Below are positions 9,252-18,931 of a DNA stretch of 64,000 nucleotides, piece after piece (position 1 is the stretch's first letter; the number at the start of each line of letters is the position of its first letter). The notes under the pieces are model-generated. The model was not told the DNA's origin, did no database searches, and saw only the letters and a program-made list of their open reading frames with translations. The DNA is from Gardnerella vaginalis (lineage in GTDB: Bacteria > Actinomycetota > Actinomycetes > Actinomycetales > Bifidobacteriaceae). The position numbers were made by a program, and so were the translations under genes. The stretch is taken from contig NZ_JBETXJ010000002.1 in the NCBI RefSeq assembly GCF_040427915.1, positions 186,001 through 250,000 of the forward strand, read 5' to 3'.

Positions 9252-9476
9252 AGGAACAAACGCGGTAATCTCGCTCGCGTAAGCGTAATCCTATTCCCGC
9301 GTTTGTTCCCAGAACCACCAAATCCGACTACAAAACCAAGAACACCTTCCCGCGTTTGTTCCCTTTTTGAGCAAATATGTAAACAAACGCGGGATAAAAG
9401 AAACAAAAACAAGAACATTTTCCCGAGATTGTTTACATATTTGGCGATTTTGGGAACAAACACGGGATAAAAGAAA
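9252..9476 (+). repeat. Family 1 palindromic repeat array (copy 1)
   Basis: Several CCCGCGTTTGTT / AACAAACGCGGG units lie between two convergent genes. GGAACAAACGCGG at 9252 pairs with CGCGTTTGTTCC at about 9298-9309. A second unit spans about 9350-9405. A third unit (9421-9466) has lost pairing in its left arm. A stretch of about 70 bases from 9291 recurs at 21241 with only a few mismatches. The array may act as a bidirectional 3'-end element. Confidence 0.8.
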
Positions 9477-9486
9477 CGCCACACAA

Positions 9487-10347
9487 TCATGCATAACTAA
9501 ACGTTGCAGGATCGTGCCCCATGCGCTCATTAGAGTTCAAGTTATCTATTGCGCGTATTTCGTCATCCTCAAGACTAAATCCAAAAACATTAATATTTTC
9601 ACGTTGCCTATTTTCTGAAACAGATTTAGGTATGATAATGTATCCATGCTCAATATGCCAGCGCAAAATCACCTGAGCACAAGTAACATCATGATTCTTA
9701 GCAATAGTTTCCAGAACACCATCGCCGATATTCAAATCACGTCCGCGCGCCAATGGAGAATACGCTTCAATAGCAATATTATGCTTCTTGCAAAAATCAA
9801 CTACATTAGACTGCTGCCAGCTCGGATGCAATTCAATCTGATTCACTTGAGGCCACTGACCGACTTCATCATATAAACGCTGCAAATCAGAAGGCATAAA
9901 GTTGCATACACCAAGCGAACGTACCCTACCTTCCTCTTTCAACTTAACAAATGCTTTCCATGTTTCTGCAGAACGCCAATTAAATGGTGTAGGCCAATGA
10001 ATCATATACATATCCACATAGTTCAAGCAAAGATCCGCAAGCTGAGAATCAAAAGCCTTCAAAGTATTGTCATACCCCTGCTGTGAATCTCTAACCTTTG
10101 TAGTCACCCATAGGTTTTCTCGCAATTCTCCAGTATTAAAACCAGTTGCACACAATACTTCGCCTAGTTCATTCTCATTGTTATATCCAGCTGCAGCATC
10201 AATATGTCTGTATCCTAGCGAAAGAGCGCTTTCTACAACATCATGCATACTTACTTTATCAACTCGAAGTACACCTAAACCAACTTGTGGTATAGAATTG
10301 CCATCCGATAATAAAATGTTAGGCACAATGTGCATATCTTCATTCAT
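9487..10347 (-). CDS. Aldo/keto reductase, 2,5-diketo-D-gluconate reductase type
   Basis: This is a 286-residue NADPH-dependent aldo-keto reductase. The tetrad is present: Asp in YRHIDAAAGY, the Tyr of AAGYNNE, Lys in VTTKV, and His in YMIHWPTPFNW. The C-terminal IPKSVSENRQRENINVF binds the 2'-phosphate of NADPH. AAGGGG lies about eight bases before the ATG. It is the last minus-strand gene of the arabinose unit, 91 bases beyond araA, which suggests a role in sugar or aldehyde reduction. Separate expression is possible, and the substrate is unknown. Confidence 0.88.
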   Translation of the reverse strand: MNEDMHIVPNILLSDGNSIPQVGLGVLRVDKVSMHDVVESALSLGYRHIDAAAGYNNENELGEVLCATGFNTGELRENLWVTTKVRDSQQGYDNTLKAFDSQLADLCLNYVDMYMIHWPTPFNWRSAETWKAFVKLKEEGRVRSLGVCNFMPSDLQRLYDEVGQWPQVNQIELHPSWQQSNVVDFCKKHNIAIEAYSPLARGRDLNIGDGVLETIAKNHDVTCAQVILRWHIEHGYIIIPKSVSENRQRENINVFGFSLEDDEIRAIDNLNSNERMGHDPATFSYA

Positions 10348-10438
10348 TAAAACACCCCTTCGCTATAATTGACCATTATTTTCAAAGGCAATAATAACAC
10401 AACAAACACTCCTCACTAGAGACGCAATAACGCCAATA

Positions 10439-11953
10439 TTACTTAACATTAAGCTTGTAATACATTTGAGAAATCTGTAGATTGCGCTCAAAATCTTGGG
10501 CATTAGTGTTTTTATCAATCACAGCTAGTTCAACACCAGAGATACGCGCAAAATCTTCCCAAACTTCTCTACCAATTGACGTTGTCATACAAGTATGATG
10601 GGATCCACCAGCCAATAACCAGCATTGCGCAGACAAAGATAGACTTGGCTGCGGTTTCCACATGGCGCGAGCGCAAGGCAAATTCTTTAAGCTTCCAGAC
10701 GGCTCTACAACATCTACGACATTCATTAAAAGTCTAAATCTACTGCACATATCCGCAAGAGAAACCACAACAGCATCCTTTTTAGGAGCAGCAGTAAACA
10801 CGAGTCGAACAGGATCTGATTTTCCGCCGATACCCAATGGGTATATAGCAAGACGAGGTTTTTGAATACTTCCAATAGAAGGCGAAACTTCTAACATATG
10901 TGATCCTAATATCATTTCGTTATCTGGCTCAAAATGATACGAGTAATCTTCCATAAGAGAAGCTCCACCTTCAAGACCATACCCCATAACTAATCCCAAA
11001 CGAACCAATATTGCGGTTTTCCAATCCCCTTCTGCCGAGAAACCCCATCCATATTCGGAAGGAAAACGTTGAGCAGCAACTCCTGGAAGTTGAGAAAGAC
11101 CACCAAGATCTTCAAAATTATCTACTGCAGCAGTAGCATCATAATCACGCATCATGGATACCATTCCAATTTCCTGCTTAGCTGCAATTAACAGAGAATC
11201 ATATTTTTGATTTAATAATTCTGGATCAACATTGTATTTATTTTTATAATCTTCTATCAAATCTTTAGCTTGCTTATCTGTAGCACGATTAACATATGAA
11301 TTTAATTCGTTTACAGACCAAGTATTAATAGATGCACCAAAGATTTTCTCAGCTTCAGTTTTATCTCCTTCAGTAACTGCAACGTTACGCATATTGTCTC
11401 CCCAACGCATAACGTTCATATTGTTAGACGCCCACCAGCCTAAACACGCACGAACCCAAGCATTTATGCGATCCGAAACTTCTGGATTCGTATAATGACC
11501 AACAACTATTTTTCTTCTGATACCAAGTCTAGAAACAATATAACCGAATTCTCTATCTCCATGAGCAGCTTGATTTAAATTCATAAAATCCATATCAATA
11601 CTGTCCCAAGGTATTTCACGATGATACTGAGTATTCAACTGAAGCAAAGGTTTACGCAACAGTTCTAATCCGCGAATCCACATTTTTGCTGGCGAGAACG
11701 TGTGCATCCAAGCAATCACACCTATACAAGATTCTTTTGAAGAAGCATCAACCATAAAATTACGCACAGCGTCAGATGACTTTAAGGTTGGTTTCAAAAC
11801 AATTTTCACAGGTATCGAATGTTTATTATTTAAATAATCTACAATTTCTCTAGCTTGTGTTGCCACTTGTTCTAGGGTTTCTGGACCATATAGTTCTTGT
11901 GAACCTACAGCAAACCACACTTCTTTGTTCTCAAAAGGATTTTCCATAGCCAT
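10439..11953 (-). CDS. araA: L-arabinose isomerase
   Basis: AraA converts L-arabinose to L-ribulose in the cytoplasm. The 504-residue length is typical. Seen are WFAVGSQELYGPE at the N-terminus, the GVIAWMHTFSPAKMWIRGL substrate-binding segment, EVGYIVSRL-like EFGYIVSRLGI, the metal-site region GYGLEGGASLMEDYSYHF, and the late GGSHHTCMT His pair. GGAG six bases upstream supports ATG at 11953. It follows araD by 50 bases and is part of the minus-strand arabinose unit. Confidence 0.96.
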   Translation of the reverse strand: MAMENPFENKEVWFAVGSQELYGPETLEQVATQAREIVDYLNNKHSIPVKIVLKPTLKSSDAVRNFMVDASSKESCIGVIAWMHTFSPAKMWIRGLELLRKPLLQLNTQYHREIPWDSIDMDFMNLNQAAHGDREFGYIVSRLGIRRKIVVGHYTNPEVSDRINAWVRACLGWWASNNMNVMRWGDNMRNVAVTEGDKTEAEKIFGASINTWSVNELNSYVNRATDKQAKDLIEDYKNKYNVDPELLNQKYDSLLIAAKQEIGMVSMMRDYDATAAVDNFEDLGGLSQLPGVAAQRFPSEYGWGFSAEGDWKTAILVRLGLVMGYGLEGGASLMEDYSYHFEPDNEMILGSHMLEVSPSIGSIQKPRLAIYPLGIGGKSDPVRLVFTAAPKKDAVVVSLADMCSRFRLLMNVVDVVEPSGSLKNLPCARAMWKPQPSLSLSAQCWLLAGGSHHTCMTTSIGREVWEDFARISGVELAVIDKNTNAQDFERNLQISQMYYKLNVK

Positions 11954-12003
11954 TATTTACTCCTATACGACTTATATATGTAATTGTCTTTAGATTATTT
12001 TTA

Positions 12004-12696
12004 TTAGTTTTGTCCGTAAACATTTTGATATCGTTTATTAAGCGAATTAATATCTTCTTGCTTTATATCGATTATTTTCCCTATTTGCCTAGCAGCCCAC
12101 ATTGTTTTGGCTACTTCTTCCGTCATAGCAGCAGCTTTCACAGCACTTTCTGCATCTTTTCCAATGACGAATGGACCGTGATTTTGCATCAAAACCGCTG
12201 GCGACTTAGGATATTTGCGTAATGTTTCAACAACGCCTTGTCCAATGGCCTCACTACCAATCAACCTGAATGGTCCAACTGGAACAGAGCCTCCAAACTC
12301 ATCTCCCATCATTGTTAATCCACACGGTATATTTTCTCCAATAGCAGCCCAAGCAGTAGCGTAAGTCGAATGAGTGTGCACTACTCCAAATACTTCAGGC
12401 ATATTCCTATAAATATAAGCATGCGAAGCTGTGTCAGAACTTGGAGAATAGGATCCATCAACAACATTCCCATCTAGATCACAAACAATCATTGATTCAG
12501 GAGTTAGTCTTTCGTATCGTACTCCAGAAGGCTTAATAACCATTAAATCAGCAGTATGCAAACGTTGAGAAACATTTCCCGCAGTCCACACAACTAAATT
12601 CCATTTAATAAGTTGATCATGCAAATTGGATACTAATTCGCGTACCAGTTTTACCTCAGATTGAGTTTCTTGTGAATAATCTTTTAAAGTTTTCAT
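12004..12696 (-). CDS. araD: L-ribulose-5-phosphate 4-epimerase
   Basis: AraD turns L-ribulose-5-phosphate into D-xylulose-5-phosphate, the entry to the bifid shunt. The 230-residue class II aldolase-fold protein shows VVWTAGNVSQRL and the phosphate-binding MVIKPSGVRYERL. The zinc ligands are in VVHTHSTYATAWAAIG and the later VLMQNHGPFVIGKDAESAV. The ribosome-binding site is weak (AAGAAA). Flanking araA and the FGGY kinase confirm the pathway. Confidence 0.95.
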   Translation of the reverse strand: MKTLKDYSQETQSEVKLVRELVSNLHDQLIKWNLVVWTAGNVSQRLHTADLMVIKPSGVRYERLTPESMIVCDLDGNVVDGSYSPSSDTASHAYIYRNMPEVFGVVHTHSTYATAWAAIGENIPCGLTMMGDEFGGSVPVGPFRLIGSEAIGQGVVETLRKYPKSPAVLMQNHGPFVIGKDAESAVKAAAMTEEVAKTMWAARQIGKIIDIKQEDINSLNKRYQNVYGQN

Positions 12697-12786
12697 AATT
12701 ACTATTTCTTTCTAATAAATTTTTTAAAAATATGATGAGAAAACACTATTTTTAGTCTGACTTAAGCAATCTTCTGTGCAATATTT

Positions 12787-14400
12787 TTACGGCATCGTAG
12801 CTATTGCTGCATGTTCTATTGGCAATGACCTCATAAATTGCTCAAAATACCTCTGGAATCCTTCCACGTCATCCTTACGAGGGAAAACGGTGACTGAATT
12901 CACATGAGCAAATACTTCATTTTGCAAAAAGTCTATTAATGTTATATTTTTTCGTCTAATGTACGATGCTAAAATCGCCATTCCCCACGATCCGCCTTCA
13001 GAAGCCGTAGGCATAGTGGTTACTGGAACACCAAACGCCGCCGAAGCAATACGCTGAGAAACTTCAGGGGTGGCAAAAATACCACCATGGCCAAGCAAAG
13101 AATCAATTTCAACATGCTCTTCTTTTGTTAAAACATTCATTCCAATAGTCACTGGACAAAATGCTCCATATAGTTGAGCACGCATAAAGTTTCCGAGTGA
13201 AAGTTTTGCTTGCGGACCGCGAGCAAATACAAATCGCCCTTCTTCCAAACCTGCTTGGAACTCTCCAGAAGAAAAACAGTAGTTAATATTTCCTCCAGCA
13301 TCAAATTCAGTTCCATTATCAACAGCAGAATTAAACAGGCTTGTATATAACAAATCCATTGATATTGGTTTTCTTATTGCATCAGCAAATTGAGCGAATA
13401 AGTTAACCCAAGCATTTAAATCTGTAGTGAAATTATTAGCATGACTCATTGCAGATAAATGACCATCTGGAGTCATAACTATATCTAACTCTTTGTGAGA
13501 TTTTGACAAAGGACGCTTTAAAACAACAGTTGCAAAAATAGATGTCCCAGCCGAAACATTACCAGTACCAGGCTTTAATGTATTGGTTGCAACCATACCA
13601 GTTGCCGCATCTCCTTCAGGAGGAACAAATGGTATTCCTGGATTCAAAATGCCACTAGGGTCAAGAAGAGAAACACCATCAACTGTCAATCGACCAGCAA
13701 ATTCTCCAGCTGAAAGAGGTGTAGGTAAAATATCCTTCAAATTCCAAGGCTGACTAGATATTTCAGGAAGATTCTCAATTTTATTTAACGCATTCTCATC
13801 CCAGCTTAAACTGTTTGAATCCATAGGAAACATTCCAGAAGCATCCGACAATCCTAATACTTTTTTGCCAGTAAGCTTCCAATGAATATAGCCAGATAGC
13901 GTAGTAAAGAATGCTACATTATGTACATGTTCTTCCTCGTCAAGCGCACATTGATACAAGTGAGCTATCGACCAGCGCTCCGGTATATTAAGATTCAATT
14001 CACTAGAAAGAATTCTGTGAGCATCATGCGTATTAGTATTTCTCCAAGTCCTAAATGGCACAAGCAACTTATTTCTATTATCAAAGGCTAAATAACCATG
14101 CATCATTGCTGAAATACCAATGCCGCCAATATTATTTAAACGCAATTGGTAGTCTTTATTAATTTGATTACTTATCTGAGAAAAAACAGATTGTATACCA
14201 TGCCAAGCATCAGATAAATCATAGGTCCACAAACCATTTTCTAGTTTGTTTTCCCACTTATAAGATCCTTCTGCAATAACTTGATATTGTCCATTAATTA
14301 AAGCACCTTTAATTCTAGTTGAACCCAACTCAATACCAAGATATGTGTTTGCATTAATAATATCTTTTTTATTAGATGATACACTCGAAATATCACACAT
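12787..14400 (-). CDS. araB: FGGY-family kinase, probable L-ribulokinase
   Basis: This is a 537-residue FGGY carbohydrate kinase. The N-terminal phosphate loop reads YLGIELGSTRIKG, with Glu instead of the common Asp as in one branch of the family. Later segments include FRTWRNTNT, GLSDASGMFP, PPEGDAATGMVATN and the C-terminal TASEGGSWGMAILASY. Position between araD and the sugar transporter makes L-ribulose the likely substrate; D-xylulose is the main alternative. ATG at 14400 is preferred over one 15 bases upstream because AAAGGAG lies six bases before it. Confidence 0.85.
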   Translation of the reverse strand: MCDISSVSSNKKDIINANTYLGIELGSTRIKGALINGQYQVIAEGSYKWENKLENGLWTYDLSDAWHGIQSVFSQISNQINKDYQLRLNNIGGIGISAMMHGYLAFDNRNKLLVPFRTWRNTNTHDAHRILSSELNLNIPERWSIAHLYQCALDEEEHVHNVAFFTTLSGYIHWKLTGKKVLGLSDASGMFPMDSNSLSWDENALNKIENLPEISSQPWNLKDILPTPLSAGEFAGRLTVDGVSLLDPSGILNPGIPFVPPEGDAATGMVATNTLKPGTGNVSAGTSIFATVVLKRPLSKSHKELDIVMTPDGHLSAMSHANNFTTDLNAWVNLFAQFADAIRKPISMDLLYTSLFNSAVDNGTEFDAGGNINYCFSSGEFQAGLEEGRFVFARGPQAKLSLGNFMRAQLYGAFCPVTIGMNVLTKEEHVEIDSLLGHGGIFATPEVSQRIASAAFGVPVTTMPTASEGGSWGMAILASYIRRKNITLIDFLQNEVFAHVNSVTVFPRKDDVEGFQRYFEQFMRSLPIEHAAIATMP

Positions 14401-14473
14401 GATGCTCCTTTGCATGCTTTTATAAGATTCATTTATTCAAATATGCAGAAAATCTTGAATACCCAATCATTTA

Positions 14474-14704
14474 TTACTTTTTAGAATCCTCGCTCTTATC
14501 TTTACGCTCTTGACTGAATCCTTTAAAAGCGTTGTAACCGCAATAGCCGATTACAATTAATAAGCACAATGAAAAAATAAGAGTGTACCAAGCGAATAAA
14601 TCACCAGACTTATAAGAACCATATAAAGACTGGAATAACCAAATCGACATAAAAAAGGTAGTTAGCGCGTACATTCTAGTCTTTTGCATATATTTTTTTG
14701 GCAT
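14474..14704 (-). CDS. Small two-helix membrane protein in the arabinose unit
   Basis: This is a 76-residue protein of unrecognised family. It has a basic N-terminus (MPKKYMQKTR), two hydrophobic segments (about residues 13-30 and 37-56), and a charged Lys/Asp/Glu tail (QERKDKSEDSKK) that should be cytoplasmic. AAGGAGG six bases upstream of the ATG is one of the best ribosome-binding sites in the window, so it is very likely translated. It lies between the permease and the kinase and may be an accessory to the transporter; this is inferred from position only. Confidence 0.75.
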   Translation of the reverse strand: MPKKYMQKTRMYALTTFFMSIWLFQSLYGSYKSGDLFAWYTLIFSLCLLIVIGYCGYNAFKGFSQERKDKSEDSKK

Positions 14705-14770
14705 ATATTCCTCCTTATTGTTCTTTTATACTGATTAACACCTGTTAATAACTGACAATGACTGAACAAA

Positions 14771-14829
14771 ATTGGGCGTACACTTTTTTGTTCACAACGT
14801 TTGTGTAATATCTGAAGCGCACGCCCAAT
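14771..14829 (-). terminator. Nested inverted repeats after the sugar permease
   Basis: ATTGGGCGT (14771-14779) pairs with ACGCCCAAT (14821-14829). Inside it lies the 13-base palindrome CACAACGTTTGTG (14793-14805). The structure is just downstream of the permease stop and upstream of the small membrane gene. It may be an attenuator or partial terminator, or the inner palindrome may be an operator. Confidence 0.5.
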
Positions 14830-14842
14830 ATATACGACATTT

Positions 14843-16063
14843 TTAGCGCTTACGACGCTTGCTCATTATGTCAACAGCCACTGCAGCAAGTAACACAAGA
14901 CCCTTAATTGTCTTCACAATTGCAGTGTCAACACCCATGATAGACAAGCCTTGATTGATCACGCCCATAACAAAAGCACCAACAACGGCTCCAGGTATAG
15001 TTCCAACACCACCAGTCACAGCTGTGCCACCGATGAAGCAGGATGCAATTGCGTCCATTTCAAATTCCATACCAGCTTGTGCAGTAGCAGATGCCAGACG
15101 AGAAAGCATAGCTACAGCAGCGATAGCAGACAAGAATCCCATATGAACAAACAAGCAGAAATCTACACGCTTAACATCAATACCAGAAAGTATTGCAGCT
15201 TTACGGTTACCTCCAACAGCATATATGTGACGTCCAAAAACTGTCTTTGTAAGAATGAAGTTGTATGCAACGACCAAAATCGCAACAATCACCAACATAA
15301 TTGGAGTTCCACCCATCTCAGAATTGCCAGAGGATGCTAACAAATATGTTACAAATATGATTGCAAGAGCAGCAAATACGATCTTGCATACAGTAATCGA
15401 TAGTGGTTCTGGGACTAATCCAACTTTTTCTACATGCTTACGCTTATTAATTTGGCTCCAAGCAAACAAGGCGATGCACATAAGACCAAGAACAATCGTA
15501 AGACCATCAAATGGACCCCACCAACCGAGAATATTAGGAAGATAGTTACGAGCAATTCCACGGAACGCGTCTGAAGTGATAGGCACAGATTCGCCAACTA
15601 TAACCGTAGATAAACCTCGGAAGATCAGCATGCCTGCAAGAGTGGTGATGAATCCAGGAATCTCCATTCGAGCCACCCAGAAACCATGCCAGCAACCAAT
15701 GAGTAAGCCAACAACAATTGATATAGCAATCGCCAGTACCCAATTAACACCATAGCGTTCCATCAACAGTGCACAAACACCACCAATAAATGCGACTAAA
15801 GATCCTACAGAAAGATCAATATGTGTAGCAATAATCACCATAACCATGCCTATTGCCAAAATAATCACATACGCATTCTGCTGAATTAAAGAAACAAAAC
15901 TGTTAGGAGTTAAAAGAACACCTTTTGTGAGTATTTGGAACACAACGACAATAACGATTAAAGCTCCAACGATTCCATATTGTCTTGCATTATCGGTAAT
16001 TGTCGAAAGAATACTTGATTTTTGTTCACCCTTCGTATCTTGGGCTAATCTGTTTTTGCTCAT
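14843..16063 (-). CDS. Sugar ABC transporter permease (XylH/GguB type)
   Basis: This is a 406-residue polytopic permease for pentose or monosaccharide import. It has about ten hydrophobic segments, the family signatures IIATHIDLSVGSLVAFIGG and GIDVKRVDFCLFV, and the late FIGGTAVTGGVGTIPGAVVGAFVMGVINQGLS region. Its start lies seven bases after the ATPase stop. With the preceding ATPase and binding protein it forms a complete CUT2-type importer. The adjoining araBDA genes make L-arabinose the best substrate guess. Confidence 0.92.
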   Translation of the reverse strand: MSKNRLAQDTKGEQKSSILSTITDNARQYGIVGALIVIVVVFQILTKGVLLTPNSFVSLIQQNAYVIILAIGMVMVIIATHIDLSVGSLVAFIGGVCALLMERYGVNWVLAIAISIVVGLLIGCWHGFWVARMEIPGFITTLAGMLIFRGLSTVIVGESVPITSDAFRGIARNYLPNILGWWGPFDGLTIVLGLMCIALFAWSQINKRKHVEKVGLVPEPLSITVCKIVFAALAIIFVTYLLASSGNSEMGGTPIMLVIVAILVVAYNFILTKTVFGRHIYAVGGNRKAAILSGIDVKRVDFCLFVHMGFLSAIAAVAMLSRLASATAQAGMEFEMDAIASCFIGGTAVTGGVGTIPGAVVGAFVMGVINQGLSIMGVDTAIVKTIKGLVLLAAVAVDIMSKRRKR

Positions 16064-16070
16064 GATAACG

Positions 16071-17618
16071 CTAATTCCTTTCCTTAGTCATGCATTTCAT
16101 CAGATATTCTTGGGTAAACCCATTCTTATTAACATCATCTGTGATAACGCCTTGACTTACGGTATAAATACGATCGCATATACCAATCAATTCTGGTAGT
16201 TCAGAAGAAATAACTATAACAGCTTTACCTTGGTCGGCAAGCTTATCGATGATTTCATAAATTTCATACTTTGCACCAACATCTATACCACGAGTTGGCT
16301 CATCGAGAATGAGTATGTCTGGATCAGAAAGAACCCATTTTGCCAATACAACTTTTTGCTGATTTCCGCCAGAAAGCGTAGAAACTTGCACATCAATGTT
16401 TTGACATTTTATATTAAAGTTCTCTCGATATGCATCAACTTCTTTTCGCTCAATGTTTCCATCAACAACACCTAATTTGCTCATTTTTGACAATGAAGCA
16501 ATAGATGAATTTTCGCGAATATTCTGCAGAAGATTTAAACCATAACCTTTTCGATCTTCTGTAGCATAAGCCAAACCAGCATTAATTGCTTCTTGCACAT
16601 TGCGCAATTCGACTTTTTTACCTTTAATATAAAGATCACCAGTTATATTGGAGCCATATGAGCGTCCAAAAACACTCATAGCCAATTCGGTTCTGCCAGC
16701 ACCCATCAATCCAGCCAATCCAATAATTTCGCCAGAACGAACATACAAATTAGCATTATCGACTATTATTCGGCTATTATCCATTGGATGATGAACTGTC
16801 CAATTGGCTATACGAAGATATTCTTCACCAGATTGATTTGTTTCGTGCTTAGGATACAAGTTGGTTAATTCTCGACCCACCATTTTACGAATTAATTCAT
16901 CGTAATCTAATGGCGTTTCTGGCGTAATATACATTTCACCAACTGTCGATCCGTCACGAATTATAGTAACGTTATCTGCTATTACAGCAACTTCATTAAG
17001 CTTGTGCGTAATTATAATGCTGGTAACGCCATGTTCATCTCTTAATTGGCGAACAAGCTGTAGTAAATGAGCAGAGTCCTCATCATTTAATGCTGCAGTT
17101 GGTTCATCAAGAATCAGCAACTTTACATTTTTAGACAAAGCCTTAGCAATCTCTACAAGCTGCTGTTTACCAACACCAATATCCATGATCTTTGTATCTG
17201 GATCTTCTGGCAAACCAACGCGTTCAAGAAGTTCTGCAGCTTTAGCGCGAGTTTCGCTCCAATCAATTACTCCATTTTTTGAGCATTCATTTCCCATGAA
17301 AATATTTTCGGAAATTGAAAGAAATGGATTTAAAGTCAGTTCCTGATGAATAATAACAATTCCATCACGTTCTGAATTTTTAATATTACTATATTTACAC
17401 TCTTTTCCGTTAAATATAATCTTTCCCGTGTAAGATCCGTAAGGATAAACACCTGATAGCACATTCATTAACGTAGATTTACCAGCACCATTTTCGCCGC
17501 AAATTGCATGAATTTCACCGCGATCAACCGAAAGATTAACATCAGTAAGAGCTTTTAGTGAACCAAACGTTTTTGTGATGTGCTGCATACTCAATATTGT
17601 GTCTTTATGCGACATCAT
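16071..17618 (-). CDS. Sugar ABC transporter double ATPase (GguA/XylG type)
   Basis: This 515-residue tandem ATPase powers the CUT2 sugar importer. The first half has Walker A GENGAGKST and Walker B LLILDEPTAAL. The second half has the signature LSGGNQQKVVLAKWV and Walker B LILDEPTRGIDVG, with a degenerate Walker A (GLMGAGRTEL) as is normal for these proteins. The start is ATGATG preceded by GGAAG. A strong hairpin separates it from the upstream binding-protein gene. Confidence 0.94.
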   Translation of the reverse strand: MMSHKDTILSMQHITKTFGSLKALTDVNLSVDRGEIHAICGENGAGKSTLMNVLSGVYPYGSYTGKIIFNGKECKYSNIKNSERDGIVIIHQELTLNPFLSISENIFMGNECSKNGVIDWSETRAKAAELLERVGLPEDPDTKIMDIGVGKQQLVEIAKALSKNVKLLILDEPTAALNDEDSAHLLQLVRQLRDEHGVTSIIITHKLNEVAVIADNVTIIRDGSTVGEMYITPETPLDYDELIRKMVGRELTNLYPKHETNQSGEEYLRIANWTVHHPMDNSRIIVDNANLYVRSGEIIGLAGLMGAGRTELAMSVFGRSYGSNITGDLYIKGKKVELRNVQEAINAGLAYATEDRKGYGLNLLQNIRENSSIASLSKMSKLGVVDGNIERKEVDAYRENFNIKCQNIDVQVSTLSGGNQQKVVLAKWVLSDPDILILDEPTRGIDVGAKYEIYEIIDKLADQGKAVIVISSELPELIGICDRIYTVSQGVITDDVNKNGFTQEYLMKCMTKERN

Positions 17619-17648
17619 CTACTTCCAATCATTACAACGCACAGTTTC

Positions 17649-17696
17649 AACTAATGGGGGCACAACTATGGCACTAATCGTGCCCCCATATTAGTT
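17649..17696 (-). terminator. Intercistronic hairpin after the sugar-binding protein gene
   Basis: ATGGGGGCAC (17654-17663) pairs perfectly with GTGCCCCCAT (17680-17689). The stem extends through AACTAAT/ATTAGTT across a small bulge. Its place between receptor and ATPase genes suggests attenuation or 3'-end protection that keeps receptor mRNA in excess. Confidence 0.7.
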
Positions 17697-17714
17697 CAAA
17701 TTGATAGTTAATTT

Positions 17715-18869
17715 TTAATGTACTAACTTATCAAAGCGTTCTTGTGTTATATAGCCATCTTTCACTAAGTCAGTAAGATTATCCTTAGTAATATCTTGTG
17801 GATTTAGCAATTTAGAAGGAACGTCTATCTTGTTGTTATTGAACTTTCCGTTAATACCAGACACCTTCTTGCCTTTAGCAATTTCCAATACCATCTGATA
17901 AACGGCTTCAGCAAGCTTATTGACATTCTTAAATACTGTCTGACTCTGCTTTCCACGTGCAATTGAAGATACAGCTGACTCCATAGCATCCTGTCCAGTT
18001 ATAATTGGCCAATTATCTGTACCTGGCTTTAAATCTGGACGCTTAGATTCAATGGCGTTGATAACACCAGTCGAAATACCATCATAAGGGCTTAATATTG
18101 CATGTAGTGGCTGACCTTTAGCATATGCAGAATCAATAATTGATTCCATATCCTTTTGAGCCTGTTCAGCTTTCCACCCTTGAACAGAAATCTTCTGCCA
18201 ATCTTGAACCTTAAAGTCTTTATTCACGCCACCACCATGATTAGATGGGGAAACTAAGGCACCAGATTTAAAGTATGGTTGCAGCAAATCCCATGCACCC
18301 TTGAAGAAGTACTTAGCATTGTTATCATCTGGAGAACCAGTGAAAAGCTCAATATTGAATGGCCCCTTTGCACCATCCTTAAGACCCAACTTATCAATAA
18401 TATAATTTGCTTCAAGAATACCAGTCTGCTCAAGCTGGAATGTTGCATAATAGTCAACAGCCTTTGTATTCATAATCAATCGATCGTAGGCAATTACTTT
18501 AGCTCCAGCATCATGAGCCTTTTCTACTGCAGGTCCTACAGCACTACCATCCTTTGCAGCAACAACAACGACCTTAGCGCCGTTGTTAATCATATTTTCA
18601 ATATCTGCGTTTTGCTGAGCTGGTTTATCGTCTGCAAAGTTCAATATAACTTTATACCCAGCATCTTCTAGCTTCTTCTTTAGGTTATTGCCGTCTTTAT
18701 TCCAACGTTCCTCCGACTTTGTTGGCATAGAGACACCAATGGTGGCACCTTTTTCAATTCCTTGACTTACGTTTTTGGATGCACCACCTCTTGAACCTGA
18801 ACAGGCTGATAAACCAGCAACTACAGCAATACCTACAAATAAAGCGATTGCCTTTTTACCTATGTTCAT
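17715..18869 (-). CDS. Sugar ABC transporter substrate-binding lipoprotein (ChvE/XylF type)
   Basis: This is a 384-residue receptor for a monosaccharide, exported and lipid-anchored (lipobox LSAC at residues 20-23). The type I periplasmic-binding fold shows IGVSMPTKSEERWNKDG, the DKPAQQNADIENMINNGAKVVVVAAKDG segment, YDRLIMN, and GQDAMESAVSSIARGKQSQTVFKNV, all typical of the ChvE/GguC group. AAAGGAG lies five bases before the ATG. It is the first gene of the arabinose unit, behind a near-consensus promoter. Confidence 0.93.
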   Translation of the reverse strand: MNIGKKAIALFVGIAVVAGLSACSGSRGGASKNVSQGIEKGATIGVSMPTKSEERWNKDGNNLKKKLEDAGYKVILNFADDKPAQQNADIENMINNGAKVVVVAAKDGSAVGPAVEKAHDAGAKVIAYDRLIMNTKAVDYYATFQLEQTGILEANYIIDKLGLKDGAKGPFNIELFTGSPDDNNAKYFFKGAWDLLQPYFKSGALVSPSNHGGGVNKDFKVQDWQKISVQGWKAEQAQKDMESIIDSAYAKGQPLHAILSPYDGISTGVINAIESKRPDLKPGTDNWPIITGQDAMESAVSSIARGKQSQTVFKNVNKLAEAVYQMVLEIAKGKKVSGINGKFNNNKIDVPSKLLNPQDITKDNLTDLVKDGYITQERFDKLVH

Positions 18870-18931
18870 CGACGCTCCTTTGCATCAAAAGGTTATTTGA
18901 TATAGACAGCTACAACGCTATCTAGTTTTTT

